A stretch of DNA of 64,000 nucleotides from the NCBI RefSeq assembly GCF_023156235.1, contig NZ_JAKZAI010000005.1, positions 246,936 to 310,935 of the forward strand. The letters run 5' to 3'. This DNA is from Marinobacter goseongensis. Its GTDB lineage: Bacteria; Pseudomonadota; Gammaproteobacteria; Pseudomonadales; Oleiphilaceae. This document shows, piece after piece, positions 39,892 to 48,195 of this stretch. Numbering within the stretch: position 1 is the first letter of the stretch; each line of letters opens with the position of its first letter. Below the pieces are notes generated by a model. It ran no database searches. It saw only the letters and a program-made list of their open reading frames with translations, and had not been told where the DNA came from. Both the position numbers and the translations under genes were made by a program.

Positions 39892-41356
39892 GAGCCGCTT
39901 CCGTATGGTCGTGCTTGTGTTGTTTGTGTTCCAGTGAGCGGTATTCCTGGCAGAACCGCAGGGCAGGCACGCCCTTGCCCGGGTTGAGGATGCCGGCAGG
40001 GTCGAAGGCGGCCTTCACGTCGTGAAACTGCTGCAGTTCCTCGTCGTTGAACTGCACCGCCATCTGGCGGACTTTCTCCACGCCAACGCCGTGCTCACCG
40101 GTGATGCAGCCGCCTACTTTCACGCAGAGTTCGAGAATGCTGCTGCCGAACGCCTCGGTGCGCTCGAACTCACCGGGCACATTGGCGTCAAACAGGATCA
40201 GCGGGTGCAGGTTGCCGTCGCCGGCGTGAAACACGTTGGCCACGCGCAGGCCGAACTGTTCGGACATCTGCTCCATCTGCGTGAGTACGTTGGCGATTTC
40301 ACGACGCGGGATGGTGCCGTCCATGCAGTAATAATCCGGTGAAATGCGGCCTACTGCCGGAAATGCGGACTTGCGTCCTTTCCATAGCAGCGCGCGCTCT
40401 TCCTCACTCCGGGAGGTGCGCACGGAGGTGGCGCCCAGCTTGCGGAACACCTCTTCTGCCTCAGCGATGTGTTCCAGCACCTCCTCTTCGGTGCCGTCCA
40501 CCTCGCACAGCAGCAGGGCCTTGGCGTCACGGGGGTAGCCAGCCTGGGCAAAATCGTCGGCGGCAATGATGGCGTGGCCGTCCATCATCTCCAGGCCTCC
40601 CGGGATAATGCCATGGGAAATGATACCGCCCACGGCGTCACCGCCTTTCTGCACACTGTCGAAGCCGGCCATCACCACCCGCGCCACTTCCGGCTTGGGC
40701 AGCAGTTTGACCTGCACTTCGGTGACCACGCCCAGCAGCCCCTCGGATCCGGTCAACAGCGCCAGCAGGTCCATGCCACAGCTGTCGAGCCCGTCACTGC
40801 CGATGGTGACCACGTCGCCCTCGGCGGTGACCATTTCCACGCTGAGGATGTTGTGCACGGTCAGACCGTATTTCAGGCAGTGCACGCCACCGGAGTTCTC
40901 GGCCACGTTGCCACCGATGGTGCAGGCGATCTGGGAAGACGGGTCGGGGCCGTAGTAGAGGCCGTATTGCGCCGCTTCCTCACTGATGGCGAGGTTGCGA
41001 ACACCCGGTTGTAGCCTCGCCGAACGTGCCAGCGGATCGATGTGGATGATGCGGTTGAACTTGGCCAGCGACAGCACCACGCCTTCCTTGTTCGGCATGG
41101 CGCCGGCACTCAGCCCCGTCCCCGCGCCCCGGGCAACCACCGGCACGGCATTTTCATTGCAGATCCGCATCACCCGTTGTACCTGTTCAACGGTTTCCGG
41201 CAGCACCACCAGCAACGGCATTTCGCAATACATCGACATGCCGTCGCATTCGTAGGGCTTCATGGTTTCGTCATCGGTGATGACGTAGTCCGGGTCGATG
41301 AATGCCCGGAACTGCTCTGCCAGCTCGGCTTTGCTGACTTTCGGTTTGGTTGTCAT
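39884..41356 (-). CDS. glcD: Glycolate oxidase FAD-linked subunit GlcD
   Basis: Catalytic subunit that oxidises glycolate (often also D-lactate) to glyoxylate. The 490 residues show PVVARGAGTGLSAGAMPNKEGVV, the PDPSSQIACTIGGNVAENSGG FAD loop, LLTGSEGLLGVVTEV, and C-terminal HAGDGNLHPLILFD and GCITGEHGVGVEK with the active-site histidines. All are standard for GlcD. The gene lies 40 bases after glcG. Confidence 0.97.
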   Translation of the reverse strand: MTTKPKVSKAELAEQFRAFIDPDYVITDDETMKPYECDGMSMYCEMPLLVVLPETVEQVQRVMRICNENAVPVVARGAGTGLSAGAMPNKEGVVLSLAKFNRIIHIDPLARSARLQPGVRNLAISEEAAQYGLYYGPDPSSQIACTIGGNVAENSGGVHCLKYGLTVHNILSVEMVTAEGDVVTIGSDGLDSCGMDLLALLTGSEGLLGVVTEVQVKLLPKPEVARVVMAGFDSVQKGGDAVGGIISHGIIPGGLEMMDGHAIIAADDFAQAGYPRDAKALLLCEVDGTEEEVLEHIAEAEEVFRKLGATSVRTSRSEEERALLWKGRKSAFPAVGRISPDYYCMDGTIPRREIANVLTQMEQMSEQFGLRVANVFHAGDGNLHPLILFDANVPGEFERTEAFGSSILELCVKVGGCITGEHGVGVEKVRQMAVQFNDEELQQFHDVKAAFDPAGILNPGKGVPALRFCQEYRSLEHKQHKHDHTEAAHG

Positions 41357-41396
41357 ATCAATCTCTGGCTAGGAATATCTTCAGCTGTGACAGTCA

Positions 41397-41822
41397 TCAA
41401 CCGCGTTTGGTTTCAAAGTGGTCGATACCGGCCTGGGCACAGTCCATGTCCTGTTGCGGAGTACCGGAGCTGATCCCGATACCCCCAACCACCTCTCCGC
41501 CGACAAGCACCGGCAGGCCGCCACCCACGGAACTGATGCGCCCGCCTACCTCGGTATGAATCCCGAATGCCAGGCTGCCGGGTACATTGACCTTGTTGTA
41601 GTCGTGGGTGGCTTTTTTGGCGGCAGCGGCGGTAAACGCCTTGTCCTGCGCAATGGTAACGCTGGTGATCTTGCCCCCATCCATGCGCTCGAATGCAATC
41701 AGGTTACCGGACTCGTCAACGATCGCAATGCACATCGGCACTGCGATTTCGCGGGCTTTTCCGGCAGCGCCTTCGATCAGCATCCGCGCATCAGCGAGGT
41801 CAAGCCGGTTAATGGTCAGCAT
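41397..41822 (-). CDS. glcG: GlcG/HbpS-family protein
   Basis: A 141-residue protein of the GlcG/HbpS fold: IAVVDESGNLIAFERMDG-like VDESGNLIAFERMDGGK in the first half and GGLPVLVGGEVVGGIGISSGTPQQD near the end. E. coli glc operons also carry a glcG; HbpS relatives bind heme or cobalamin-type ligands. Its job in glycolate use is unknown. It lies between the TRAP permease gene and glcD, with 33 and 40 bases on either side. Confidence 0.93.
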   Translation of the reverse strand: MLTINRLDLADARMLIEGAAGKAREIAVPMCIAIVDESGNLIAFERMDGGKITSVTIAQDKAFTAAAAKKATHDYNKVNVPGSLAFGIHTEVGGRISSVGGGLPVLVGGEVVGGIGISSGTPQQDMDCAQAGIDHFETKRG

Positions 41823-41855
41823 AGTGTTGTCCTCCTGTGATTCAGCAACGGTCGA

Positions 41856-43409
41856 TTAGCCATAAACGAGATTGGGCAACCAGGTCACCACGCCCGGTAT
41901 CAGCACGCAGATGAACAGGCCGAACGCCTGAATGGCCAGGAACACCAGTGAAGACTTGAAAATCGTACCCATGGTAATGTCCGGCGGGCAAACGCCCCGG
42001 ATGTAGAACAGCGCATAGCCAAACGGTGGACTGAGGAACGACATCTGCATGTTCACCAGATACAACACACCGAACCAGAGCACCACGTCCTCCCCTGGCA
42101 CGCCCGGCAGACCGAACAGACCCGGGAATTCCAGAGCTTCAACAATCGGGATGAAAATCGGCACCGCCAACAGCAGGATGCCAACCCAGTCGAGGAACAT
42201 CCCCAACACCACCAGCAGCACCATCAACAGCAGCAAGACGGCGTAAGGCGACAGGCCAATGCCCAGAATGGTCTCGGTAATGAAATCCTGTCCGCCCTGC
42301 AGAATATAAAATCCGACAAAGACTGATGCACCGAACATGATCCACAACACCATAGCGGATGCCTTGGCGGTGGTTACCGACGCATCGCGCAGTGTGGCAA
42401 TGGAGAACACCTTGTGCTTCATCGCCACCAGGATTGCCCCGAAAGAGCCAATACCGGCCGCCTCCACCGGAGTGGCAACACCGCCAAACAGCAACCCAAG
42501 TACCAGGAAAACCAGCACTAGCGGCGCGATCAGGTCTTTCAGCAACAGCAGCTTTTCTTTGAGTCCGATCCGCTCTTCTTCCGGGACCGGCGGCCCGAGT
42601 TCCGGATTGATTTTCGAGCGAATACCCACGTAAAGGATGTAGAGCGTGGATAGAATCAGACCGGGAATCACCGACCCCAGGTAGAGTTCACCGACCGACT
42701 GCTGTGCAACCACGGCGTAGAGGATCGCGAGAATTGAGGGCGGAATCAGGATGCCCAGGGTGCCCCCGGCCATGATGGATCCCAATGCGATCTTCTGGTC
42801 ATAGCCACGCTTGAGCATCGCCGGCAACGCAATGATACCCATGGTGACGACAGCAGCGCCGATAACTCCGACCATGGCCGCCAGAATCGTGGACGCGAGT
42901 ATGGTCGCAATGGCAAGGCCGCCGCCAAGACCGCCCATCCATTTGTAGACCACGTTGAACATCTCCTCGATCAGGCCGGCCCGCTCCAGCATAGAGGCCA
43001 TGAAGATGAACAACGGAATGGCTGCCAGATCCGAGTTGGTCATCATCGGAAAGATCCGGCTGGGGATGATGTTCAGCATCATCGAGTCGCCCACCAGATA
43101 GATGAACGCAACACCGAGGCCACCGGTGACGAAGGCCAGGGGCAGCCCCATCATCAGCAGCACTGCCAGGGAGCCAAACATGAGATAGGTCAGCGGACCT
43201 ATTTTTACCTCCGACAACATGCCTGAGAGCTTGAACAGGAATTTGTCATCGCTCCAGGGGTCGTAAAAAAGGATGTTGATGACTTCCACCAGCACTACAA
43301 AAGCAAGGAGAACCGTGGCGATAATCATCAGCCAGGTGCCGAGCTTGCCGATCAGGGGATTGCCGGGGTTGGGGCTGGGATTGGAGCGGGTCATGGTATC
43401 TGAGCTCAT
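41856..43409 (-). CDS. dctM: TRAP transporter large permease (DctM)
   Basis: Inner-membrane subunit of a sodium-driven TRAP importer. The 517 residues are longer than the usual 430. An extra N-terminal helix (WLMIIATVLLAFVVLVEVI) precedes the core with GLPLAFVTGGLGVAF, SDLAAIPLFIFMASMLERAGL, GTLGILIPPSILAILYAVVAQQS and a C-terminal half with MVLLVVLGMFLDWVGILLL. The start overlaps the dctQ stop by 4 bases. Confidence 0.93.
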   Translation of the reverse strand: MSSDTMTRSNPSPNPGNPLIGKLGTWLMIIATVLLAFVVLVEVINILFYDPWSDDKFLFKLSGMLSEVKIGPLTYLMFGSLAVLLMMGLPLAFVTGGLGVAFIYLVGDSMMLNIIPSRIFPMMTNSDLAAIPLFIFMASMLERAGLIEEMFNVVYKWMGGLGGGLAIATILASTILAAMVGVIGAAVVTMGIIALPAMLKRGYDQKIALGSIMAGGTLGILIPPSILAILYAVVAQQSVGELYLGSVIPGLILSTLYILYVGIRSKINPELGPPVPEEERIGLKEKLLLLKDLIAPLVLVFLVLGLLFGGVATPVEAAGIGSFGAILVAMKHKVFSIATLRDASVTTAKASAMVLWIMFGASVFVGFYILQGGQDFITETILGIGLSPYAVLLLLMVLLVVLGMFLDWVGILLLAVPIFIPIVEALEFPGLFGLPGVPGEDVVLWFGVLYLVNMQMSFLSPPFGYALFYIRGVCPPDITMGTIFKSSLVFLAIQAFGLFICVLIPGVVTWLPNLVYG

Positions 43410-44119
43410 GCGTGTTGCTCCCGGCCAAGCCTGATAAATATAGCGATGTCCTTGATCAGTTTGGACAGGCCAGCAAGGAAGAGCAGCGTCGACCCCAGCA
43501 GCATCACGCCCTTCACCGGCCAGTATTGAATGCCCCAGGTTTCAACGGTTCGTTCATCCATCGAATAGGAGTTCTCCATGAAGGTCCAGGAGGTAATCAT
43601 CAAAGCGATCGCGAACATGAAGAAAAACATGGATGTGAAAATATCCATGCCCACACGCCCCCGCTCTGGAAGGAAGTTATAAACCACGTCTACCCGCACA
43701 TGGGAGCCGTGGAGCAACGCAAACGCACCGGCCATCAGGTATTGCATTTCGAATAGCAGGAAACTGGCCTCATGCACCCAGATAGTGGGCTGGTTGAACA
43801 CGTAGCGCATGACCACTTCAAAGAAGTAAAACACCACGGCATTCACGGTCCAGAAGGAAATAAATACACCGGATTTCTCGCTGATCCAGTCCACCGCGTC
43901 AGTGAACCCGTTGCTGGCATCGCTGTAATCCACCTGTTTTTGCAGTTCGGCTTCTATTTCAAGAAGCTTTTCTTTGGCCTCGGCATTCTTATCCACGGCC
44001 TGAACACCGCGTCGGGCGAGCCAACGGTCCAGCGCCATCATGATCAGCGGCATCAACGCCAGCCAGCCCCAGTAGAACCAGTGGGGCATCACAAAGCCGA
44101 AAGCACTCAGATCAGACAT
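43406..44119 (-). CDS. dctQ: TRAP transporter small permease (DctQ), extended
   Basis: Small membrane subunit that pairs with DctM. At 237 residues it is longer than the common 160-190. The first part (about 1-80) adds a membrane helix (WFYWGWLALMPLIMMALDRW) and a charged coiled-coil stretch. The four-helix DctQ core follows, with FEVVMRYVFNQPTIWVHEASFLLFE-like elements (VVMRYVFNQPTIWVHE), GSHVRVDVVYNFLPERGR and WGIQYWPVKGVMLLGS. It comes after a strong hairpin that separates it from dctP. Confidence 0.88.
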   Translation of the reverse strand: MSDLSAFGFVMPHWFYWGWLALMPLIMMALDRWLARRGVQAVDKNAEAKEKLLEIEAELQKQVDYSDASNGFTDAVDWISEKSGVFISFWTVNAVVFYFFEVVMRYVFNQPTIWVHEASFLLFEMQYLMAGAFALLHGSHVRVDVVYNFLPERGRVGMDIFTSMFFFMFAIALMITSWTFMENSYSMDERTVETWGIQYWPVKGVMLLGSTLLFLAGLSKLIKDIAIFIRLGREQHA

Positions 44120-44144
44120 GTTGTTATCACCTTAATCACAGCGC

Positions 44145-44189
44145 GGGGAAGGGAGGCTGTGCCACCAAGCACTTCCTACCCTTCCCCGT
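44145..44189 (-). repeat. Hairpin between dctP and dctQ
   Basis: CGGGGAAGGG (44145-44154) and CCCTTCCCCG (44180-44189) form a perfect 10-bp stem with a small inner stem. There is no U-tract downstream in the operon direction, so it looks like an mRNA-processing or stabilising stem behind the binding-protein gene. Confidence 0.6.
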
Positions 44190-44216
44190 GATCAGTTTTA
44201 TTGTGGTTATTAAGGC

Positions 44217-45344
44217 TCACATCCCTTCAATGTCTTCCTCGTCGATGTAGCCGACGGTGTCGTTCATCATGTATTCCAGCTGAATATCCAGAATTGCTTT
44301 GGCATCCTTATTCTTGCTGGCCCAGTTGAACCAGATAGGAATCGCCGCTTTACGGAATTCATCCAGATCCGCCTGGCTCAGACGGGTGACGGTGTCACCG
44401 TCAGCCTTGAACTTCATCATGGCTTCGATGTTGCGCTTCTGAATGGTCAGGTAGTGCTTCTGGGAATATATCCGGACTTCGTCCTCAACCAGTTGTTGCA
44501 GTTTAGGATCCAACGCGTTCCAGGCACGCAGGTTAACGGTCAGATCCATCAGATCCACTGGCTGGTAAATCGACATAACGCCAGGAGGTCCGAACATGAT
44601 GTAGTCGGTTACCTGGGAGAAGCCCAGCTCATAGTTCACCGCCGGGCCAACGTAGTCCGCTGCGTCGATGGTGCCTTTTTCCAGAGCAGGGAAGATATCT
44701 GAACCCGGCAGACTGACGGTTGAAACACCGAACTGCTGGAATACTTCAGCCACCATGCCGCCCGGCACACGCATCTTCATACCTTTCAGATCTGCGAGGC
44801 TGTTAATCGGCTTTTTGGAGTGAATGATGTTGGCGTCATGCTGGATCGGGCCGACATAGAACAGGCCAAATTTCTTGTAGATTTCACGGGTTGTTTCCAG
44901 CATGCCCAGCGAGTAGAACATGATGTCCCACTGGTGAGGCTGATCCGGTCCGGCAGGGTAGGAAGACAGGAACACAGAAGCCGGGATCTTGCCGGACCAG
45001 TACAGCGTAAACGGGTTCATACCCTGCAGCACGCCGTTACGGACTGCTTCGAACAGGGCGTTGTTGTCCGCAGCAACCGATTTGGCCGGGTAAGGTTTGA
45101 AGATCAGCTCACCACCGGATTTCTCCTCGATGCTTTCGCACCACTCCTCGAACAGATCGTAACCGACGGTGCCGGCGTCCCACACTGACTGCAACTTCCA
45201 GGTGGTGGCCGCGTGCGCCTGGCCGGCGCCCATGAACATTGCCCCGCACAGTGCGGCGCCTACAGCCATGGCCTTCAGGAAACTCGTGCGTGGTGGCGTT
45301 GCACCCGCGTCACAGCGACTTTCAGCATTGTTGTTGGTGTTCAT
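44217..45344 (-). CDS. dctP: TRAP transporter substrate-binding protein, TakP-like
   Basis: Periplasmic receptor of the TRAP importer, 375 residues. The signal peptide lies at about 20-46 (SFLKAMAVGAALCGAMFMG to GQAHA). The mature part starts TTWKLQSVWDAGT and holds the ligand arginine segment LKGMKMRVPGGMVAEVFQ and GSDIFPALEKGTIDAADYVGP, which resembles TakP-type receptors for 2-oxo and 2-hydroxy monocarboxylates. With glcDEF behind it in one operon, glycolate or lactate is the likely cargo; that is inference from context. GGAG lies 8 bases before ATG 45344, so the frame reaching to 45746 is rejected. Confidence 0.9.
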   Translation of the reverse strand: MNTNNNAESRCDAGATPPRTSFLKAMAVGAALCGAMFMGAGQAHAATTWKLQSVWDAGTVGYDLFEEWCESIEEKSGGELIFKPYPAKSVAADNNALFEAVRNGVLQGMNPFTLYWSGKIPASVFLSSYPAGPDQPHQWDIMFYSLGMLETTREIYKKFGLFYVGPIQHDANIIHSKKPINSLADLKGMKMRVPGGMVAEVFQQFGVSTVSLPGSDIFPALEKGTIDAADYVGPAVNYELGFSQVTDYIMFGPPGVMSIYQPVDLMDLTVNLRAWNALDPKLQQLVEDEVRIYSQKHYLTIQKRNIEAMMKFKADGDTVTRLSQADLDEFRKAAIPIWFNWASKNKDAKAILDIQLEYMMNDTVGYIDEEDIEGM

Positions 45345-45453
45345 CGACACATCTCCGTCTAGCTTGTTGTTGTGCAGAGTAAGGCCAACACCGGCTGATG
45401 CCGGTATCACTGAAAGCTTCGTAGGCAGGCGCGGTTTAGTCCAGCGAATTGCC

Positions 45454-45470
45454 AACTGGTCGGACCAGTT
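45454..45470. promoter_or_regulatory. FadR/GlcC-type operator 1
   Basis: AACTGGTCGGACCAGTT, a palindrome with perfect 8-base arms around one central base. TGGT-N3-ACCA is the half-site pair bound by the FadR subfamily of GntR regulators, and a member of that subfamily is encoded divergently 138 bases away. Confidence 0.75.
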
Positions 45471-45570
45471 TTTTCGTAGGGTGAAATGGACGGAATCGGC
45501 GCGATAAGCCATAGTTAGGGGCCTGAAACGCATTTGAACAGAAGGACATTCAGCGCATACATCAACCCGC

Positions 45571-45587
45571 AACTGGTCCGACCAGCA
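45571..45587. promoter_or_regulatory. FadR/GlcC-type operator 2
   Basis: AACTGGTCCGACCAGCA repeats operator 1 with two outer mismatches. The centres are 117 bases apart, and this copy is 20 bases before the regulator start, so binding here would block the regulator's own expression. Confidence 0.7.
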
Positions 45588-45607
45588 GGACCTGACAGGC
45601 ATACCGG

Positions 45608-46366
45608 ATGGGCATATCACAGGAAATATCCTATCGGCTGGAGCGGCTGATCCTCGACGGCGGCCTGGCCCCCGGGCAGAAAATTCCGTCAGAACGGCAG
45701 CTGGCAACACGCCTCGGCGTATCGCGCGCCATTCTCCGCGAGGCACTCCACGAACTGCAGGGCCGGGGCGTGATCGAAACCCACCACGGCAAGGGCTCGT
45801 TCGTGGCCAGTATCGTTCCGTCCACTGCGGATCTGGATGATCGCAGCCCGCTGATGCATCTGTTCGCAGGCCACCCTCGCACCCTCTACGACCTGCTGGA
45901 AGTCCGGGAGCAACTGGAAGGACAGGCAGCCATGCTGGCCGCCCAGCGCGCCACCAGCATGGACAGGCACCGCATTACCAAAGCCTTCCGCATGCTGGAG
46001 AGCACTGACCCGATGAGCAATGCCAAACCCGACCACGGCTTCCATCAGGCGATTGTCGAGGCCTCCCATAACCCGATACTGGTGCATGTTCTCAACGGTC
46101 TGAAAAACATGATGTTGCTGACGGTTCAGGCGTCCGTTGCCAATCTGAACCCGCGTGAGGAAATGCGACATTCCATCATGAGGCAGCACAAACAGATCTA
46201 TCAGGCCATCATGGCCGGCAAGCCCACCGCGGCCCGCAAGGCCGCAACCGCCCATGTGCGTTTTGTCGGCGATTCCATGCGCAGCCTCGAGAGCCAGGGC
46301 GCAAAAGTAATCCGCATCTCACTGAATTCGGAAGCTGCTGCTCCCGGAACCAGCGCCTCCCCCTGA
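45608..46366 (+). CDS. glcC: GntR-family (FadR/FCD) regulator, GlcC-like
   Basis: A 252-residue regulator with a winged helix at about 5-70 (PGQKIPSERQLATRLGVSRA then LREALHELQGRGVIETHHGKGSFV) and a C-terminal FCD ligand domain with the metal-site histidines in DHGFHQAIVEASHNP and HKQIYQAI...HVRFV. FCD proteins sense organic acids. Its position, divergent from the dctPQM-glc operon and between two matching operators, makes it the probable glycolate-responsive regulator of that operon and of itself. LldR/PdhR-like specificity cannot be excluded. Confidence 0.85.
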   Translation: MGISQEISYRLERLILDGGLAPGQKIPSERQLATRLGVSRAILREALHELQGRGVIETHHGKGSFVASIVPSTADLDDRSPLMHLFAGHPRTLYDLLEVREQLEGQAAMLAAQRATSMDRHRITKAFRMLESTDPMSNAKPDHGFHQAIVEASHNPILVHVLNGLKNMMLLTVQASVANLNPREEMRHSIMRQHKQIYQAIMAGKPTAARKAATAHVRFVGDSMRSLESQGAKVIRISLNSEAAAPGTSASP

Positions 46367-46385
46367 GGCGGCAAAAACCTTGCAT

Positions 46386-46414
46386 TGAATATTCAGTGCG
46401 ACACAATGTTGTGT
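46386..46414. promoter_or_regulatory. Two short palindromes before aotP
   Basis: TGAATATTCA (46386-46395) and ACACAATGTTGTGT (46401-46414) are perfect or near-perfect palindromes 5 bases apart. They could be operators for the transporter operon; no regulator can be assigned. Confidence 0.35.
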
Positions 46415-46519
46415 TGGGATCGATAGAGAACTGCGGAAAAGCGACGGTAAAGGGTCTTGATTTCCGCCGCTACAGTCCGTAAAACTTGCGCCTTTGAAAG
46501 ACAGCCTCAGGAGTCACCC

Positions 46520-47290
46520 ATGGCGGACCAAGCGCCTTTGATCTGCAGGGATATTCACAAAACCTTTGATCAGCTGGAAGTGCTTAAAGGTATCTCACTG
46601 GAAACCCGCAAAGGTGACGTGGTGTCTCTGATTGGCAGCTCCGGCTCCGGCAAGAGCACGTTCCTGCGCTGCATCAATCTGCTGGAAACCCCCACGTCCG
46701 GCGACATTATCGTGCACGGCGACCCAATACGGTTCACCACCAACCGTCGCGGCGAGCGTATTCCCGCCGACAACAAGCAGGTGGAACTGATCCGCGCCAA
46801 ACTGTCGATGGTATTCCAGAGTTTCAATTTGTGGTCTCACATGACCGTGCTGGAAAACATCATCGAAGCGCCGGTCAACGTGCTCAAGGTCCCCAAAAAG
46901 GAGGCCATCGAGCGGGCCGAGAGCTACCTGAACAAAGTCGGCATCTACGAGCGCAAGGACTACTACCCGGCCCAGATGTCCGGCGGCCAGCAGCAACGTG
47001 CGGCCATTGCCCGCGCCCTTGCCATGGAGCCGGAAGTGATGCTGTTTGACGAACCGACATCGGCTCTGGACCCGGAACTGGTCGGTGAAGTTCTGAAGGT
47101 GATGCAGAGCCTGGCTGAGGAAGGCCGAACCATGATCGTGGTCACTCACGAAATGGCATTTGCAAAGGATGTGTCAACTCAGGTCCTGTTTTTGCATCAG
47201 GGCGTTATCGAGGAACAGGGTACACCACAGAAAGTGTTTGATAACCCGGACTCGGAACGCATGAAACAGTTCCTGGCTCCCAAGTTCTGA
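46520..47290 (+). CDS. aotP: Basic amino-acid ABC transporter ATPase (AotP/HisP-like)
   Basis: Cytoplasmic ATPase of an arginine/ornithine-type importer. The 256 residues have Walker [10 protein letters not shown] (about 39-47), Q-loop [18 protein letters not shown], signature [15 protein letters not shown], Walker [15 protein letters not shown] and the switch histidine in VTHEMAFA. SFNLWxHMTVLEN and the insertion [12 protein letters not shown] are typical of the HisP/AotP branch. AGGAG is 6 bases before the ATG. First gene of aotP-aotJ-aotQ-aotM-astE. Confidence 0.9.
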   Translation: MADQAPLICRDIHKTFDQLEVLKGISLETRKGDVVSLIGSSGSGKSTFLRCINLLETPTSGDIIVHGDPIRFTTNRRGERIPADNKQVELIRAKLSMVFQSFNLWSHMTVLENIIEAPVNVLKVPKKEAIERAESYLNKVGIYERKDYYPAQMSGGQQQRAAIARALAMEPEVMLFDEPTSALDPELVGEVLKVMQSLAEEGRTMIVVTHEMAFAKDVSTQVLFLHQGVIEEQGTPQKVFDNPDSERMKQFLAPKF

Positions 47291-47326
47291 CACTCGGTGC
47301 TATCTTGAACCGGTGAGGACGTAAAA

Positions 47327-47369
47327 AACGCCTGAAAAAGGCGTTGATAAAAAATAAAGCCCAAAAGGC
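47327..47369 (+). repeat. Hairpins between aotP and aotJ
   Basis: AACGCC (47327-47332) pairs with GGCGTT (47340-47345), and a smaller GCC/GGC stem lies at 47359-47369 in an A-rich stretch. No U-tract, so an mRNA-processing or stabilising element before the binding-protein gene is likely. Confidence 0.45.
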
Positions 47370-47391
47370 AAAAACACTGGAGAAGTGACAC

Positions 47392-48144
47392 ATGAAGAAA
47401 CTGATTGTTGCAGCAAGTTGTGCCCTGGCGCTGGCCGCTGGCGTTGCACAGGCCGAGGAACGGAACCTGCGGATCGCCTTCGACGTGCCCTACGAGCCTT
47501 TCGAATACAAAGATGAAAACGGCGAGCTGTCCGGCTTCGAGGTGGAACTGGCGGAAGCCATGTGCGAAGAGATGAGCGCCAACTGCGAATTCGTGATCCA
47601 GGCGTGGGACGGCATGATCCCGGGCCTGCTGGCCCGCAAGTTTGATCTGATCATGTCCTCGATGTCGATCACCCCTGAGCGCGCCGAGCGGGTGCTGTTC
47701 TCCGAGCCATACTACAACACCCCGGGTGGCTGGTTCGGTCCGGAAAGCTTCAACACCGACGTCACTGATATGGACGCCATGAAAGGCAAGACCGTAGGTG
47801 TTCAGCGTGGCACCACCATGGACACTTACGTGACCGAGGAAATGGGTGGCATTGTGACCATCAAGCGTTACACCACCGCAGACGACATGGTTCTGGATCT
47901 GGAAGGCCAGCGCCTGGACGTGGTGTTCGTGGACTACCCGGTCGGTGAACAGACTGTTCTCAACAAAGAAGGCTTCAAGGAAGTGGCTGAGCCGGTCAAG
48001 CTGGGTGAAGGTGTCGGCGTTGCCATGCGCAAGCGCGACGCGGACCTGGCTGAGGACGTCAACGCCGCCCTGAGCACTCTGAAAGAAGATGGTACCTACG
48101 ACACCATCATGGATAAGTACTTCGCTTACGACATCAAGATGTAA
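47392..48144 (+). CDS. aotJ: Basic amino-acid ABC transporter binding protein (AotJ-like)
   Basis: Periplasmic receptor of 250 residues. A signal peptide ends at about residue 21 (AGVAQAEER). The mature protein shows LRIAFDVPYEPFEYKDENGELSGFE-type opening (DVPYEPFEYKDENGELSGFE), AWDGMIPGLLARKFDLIMSS and GVQRGTTMDTYV, the type II binding-protein fold of the Lys/Arg/Orn and His group. The aromatic and acidic residues in YEPFE and the downstream ast genes support arginine or ornithine as ligand. GGAG is 9 bases before the ATG; strong hairpins flank the gene. Confidence 0.9.
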   Translation: MKKLIVAASCALALAAGVAQAEERNLRIAFDVPYEPFEYKDENGELSGFEVELAEAMCEEMSANCEFVIQAWDGMIPGLLARKFDLIMSSMSITPERAERVLFSEPYYNTPGGWFGPESFNTDVTDMDAMKGKTVGVQRGTTMDTYVTEEMGGIVTIKRYTTADDMVLDLEGQRLDVVFVDYPVGEQTVLNKEGFKEVAEPVKLGEGVGVAMRKRDADLAEDVNAALSTLKEDGTYDTIMDKYFAYDIKM

Positions 48145-48153
48145 AACTGCTCA

Positions 48154-48178
48154 AGGGGCGATCACGTTGGTCGCCCCT
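48154..48178 (+). repeat. Hairpin between aotJ and aotQ
   Basis: AGGGGCGA and TCGCCCCT form a perfect 8-bp stem around 9 bases, ten bases after the aotJ stop. No U-tract follows, so it probably protects the aotJ message or causes only partial termination. Confidence 0.6.
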
Positions 48179-48195
48179 GCTTACCGGACGTTCCC

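Noticed and set aside
46386..46395. TGAATATTCA as an ArgR box before the arginine transporter
   Set aside because: The enteric ARG box has four bases between TGAAT and ATTCA; here there are none, and the Pseudomonas-type TGTCGC-N8-AA pattern does not fit either.
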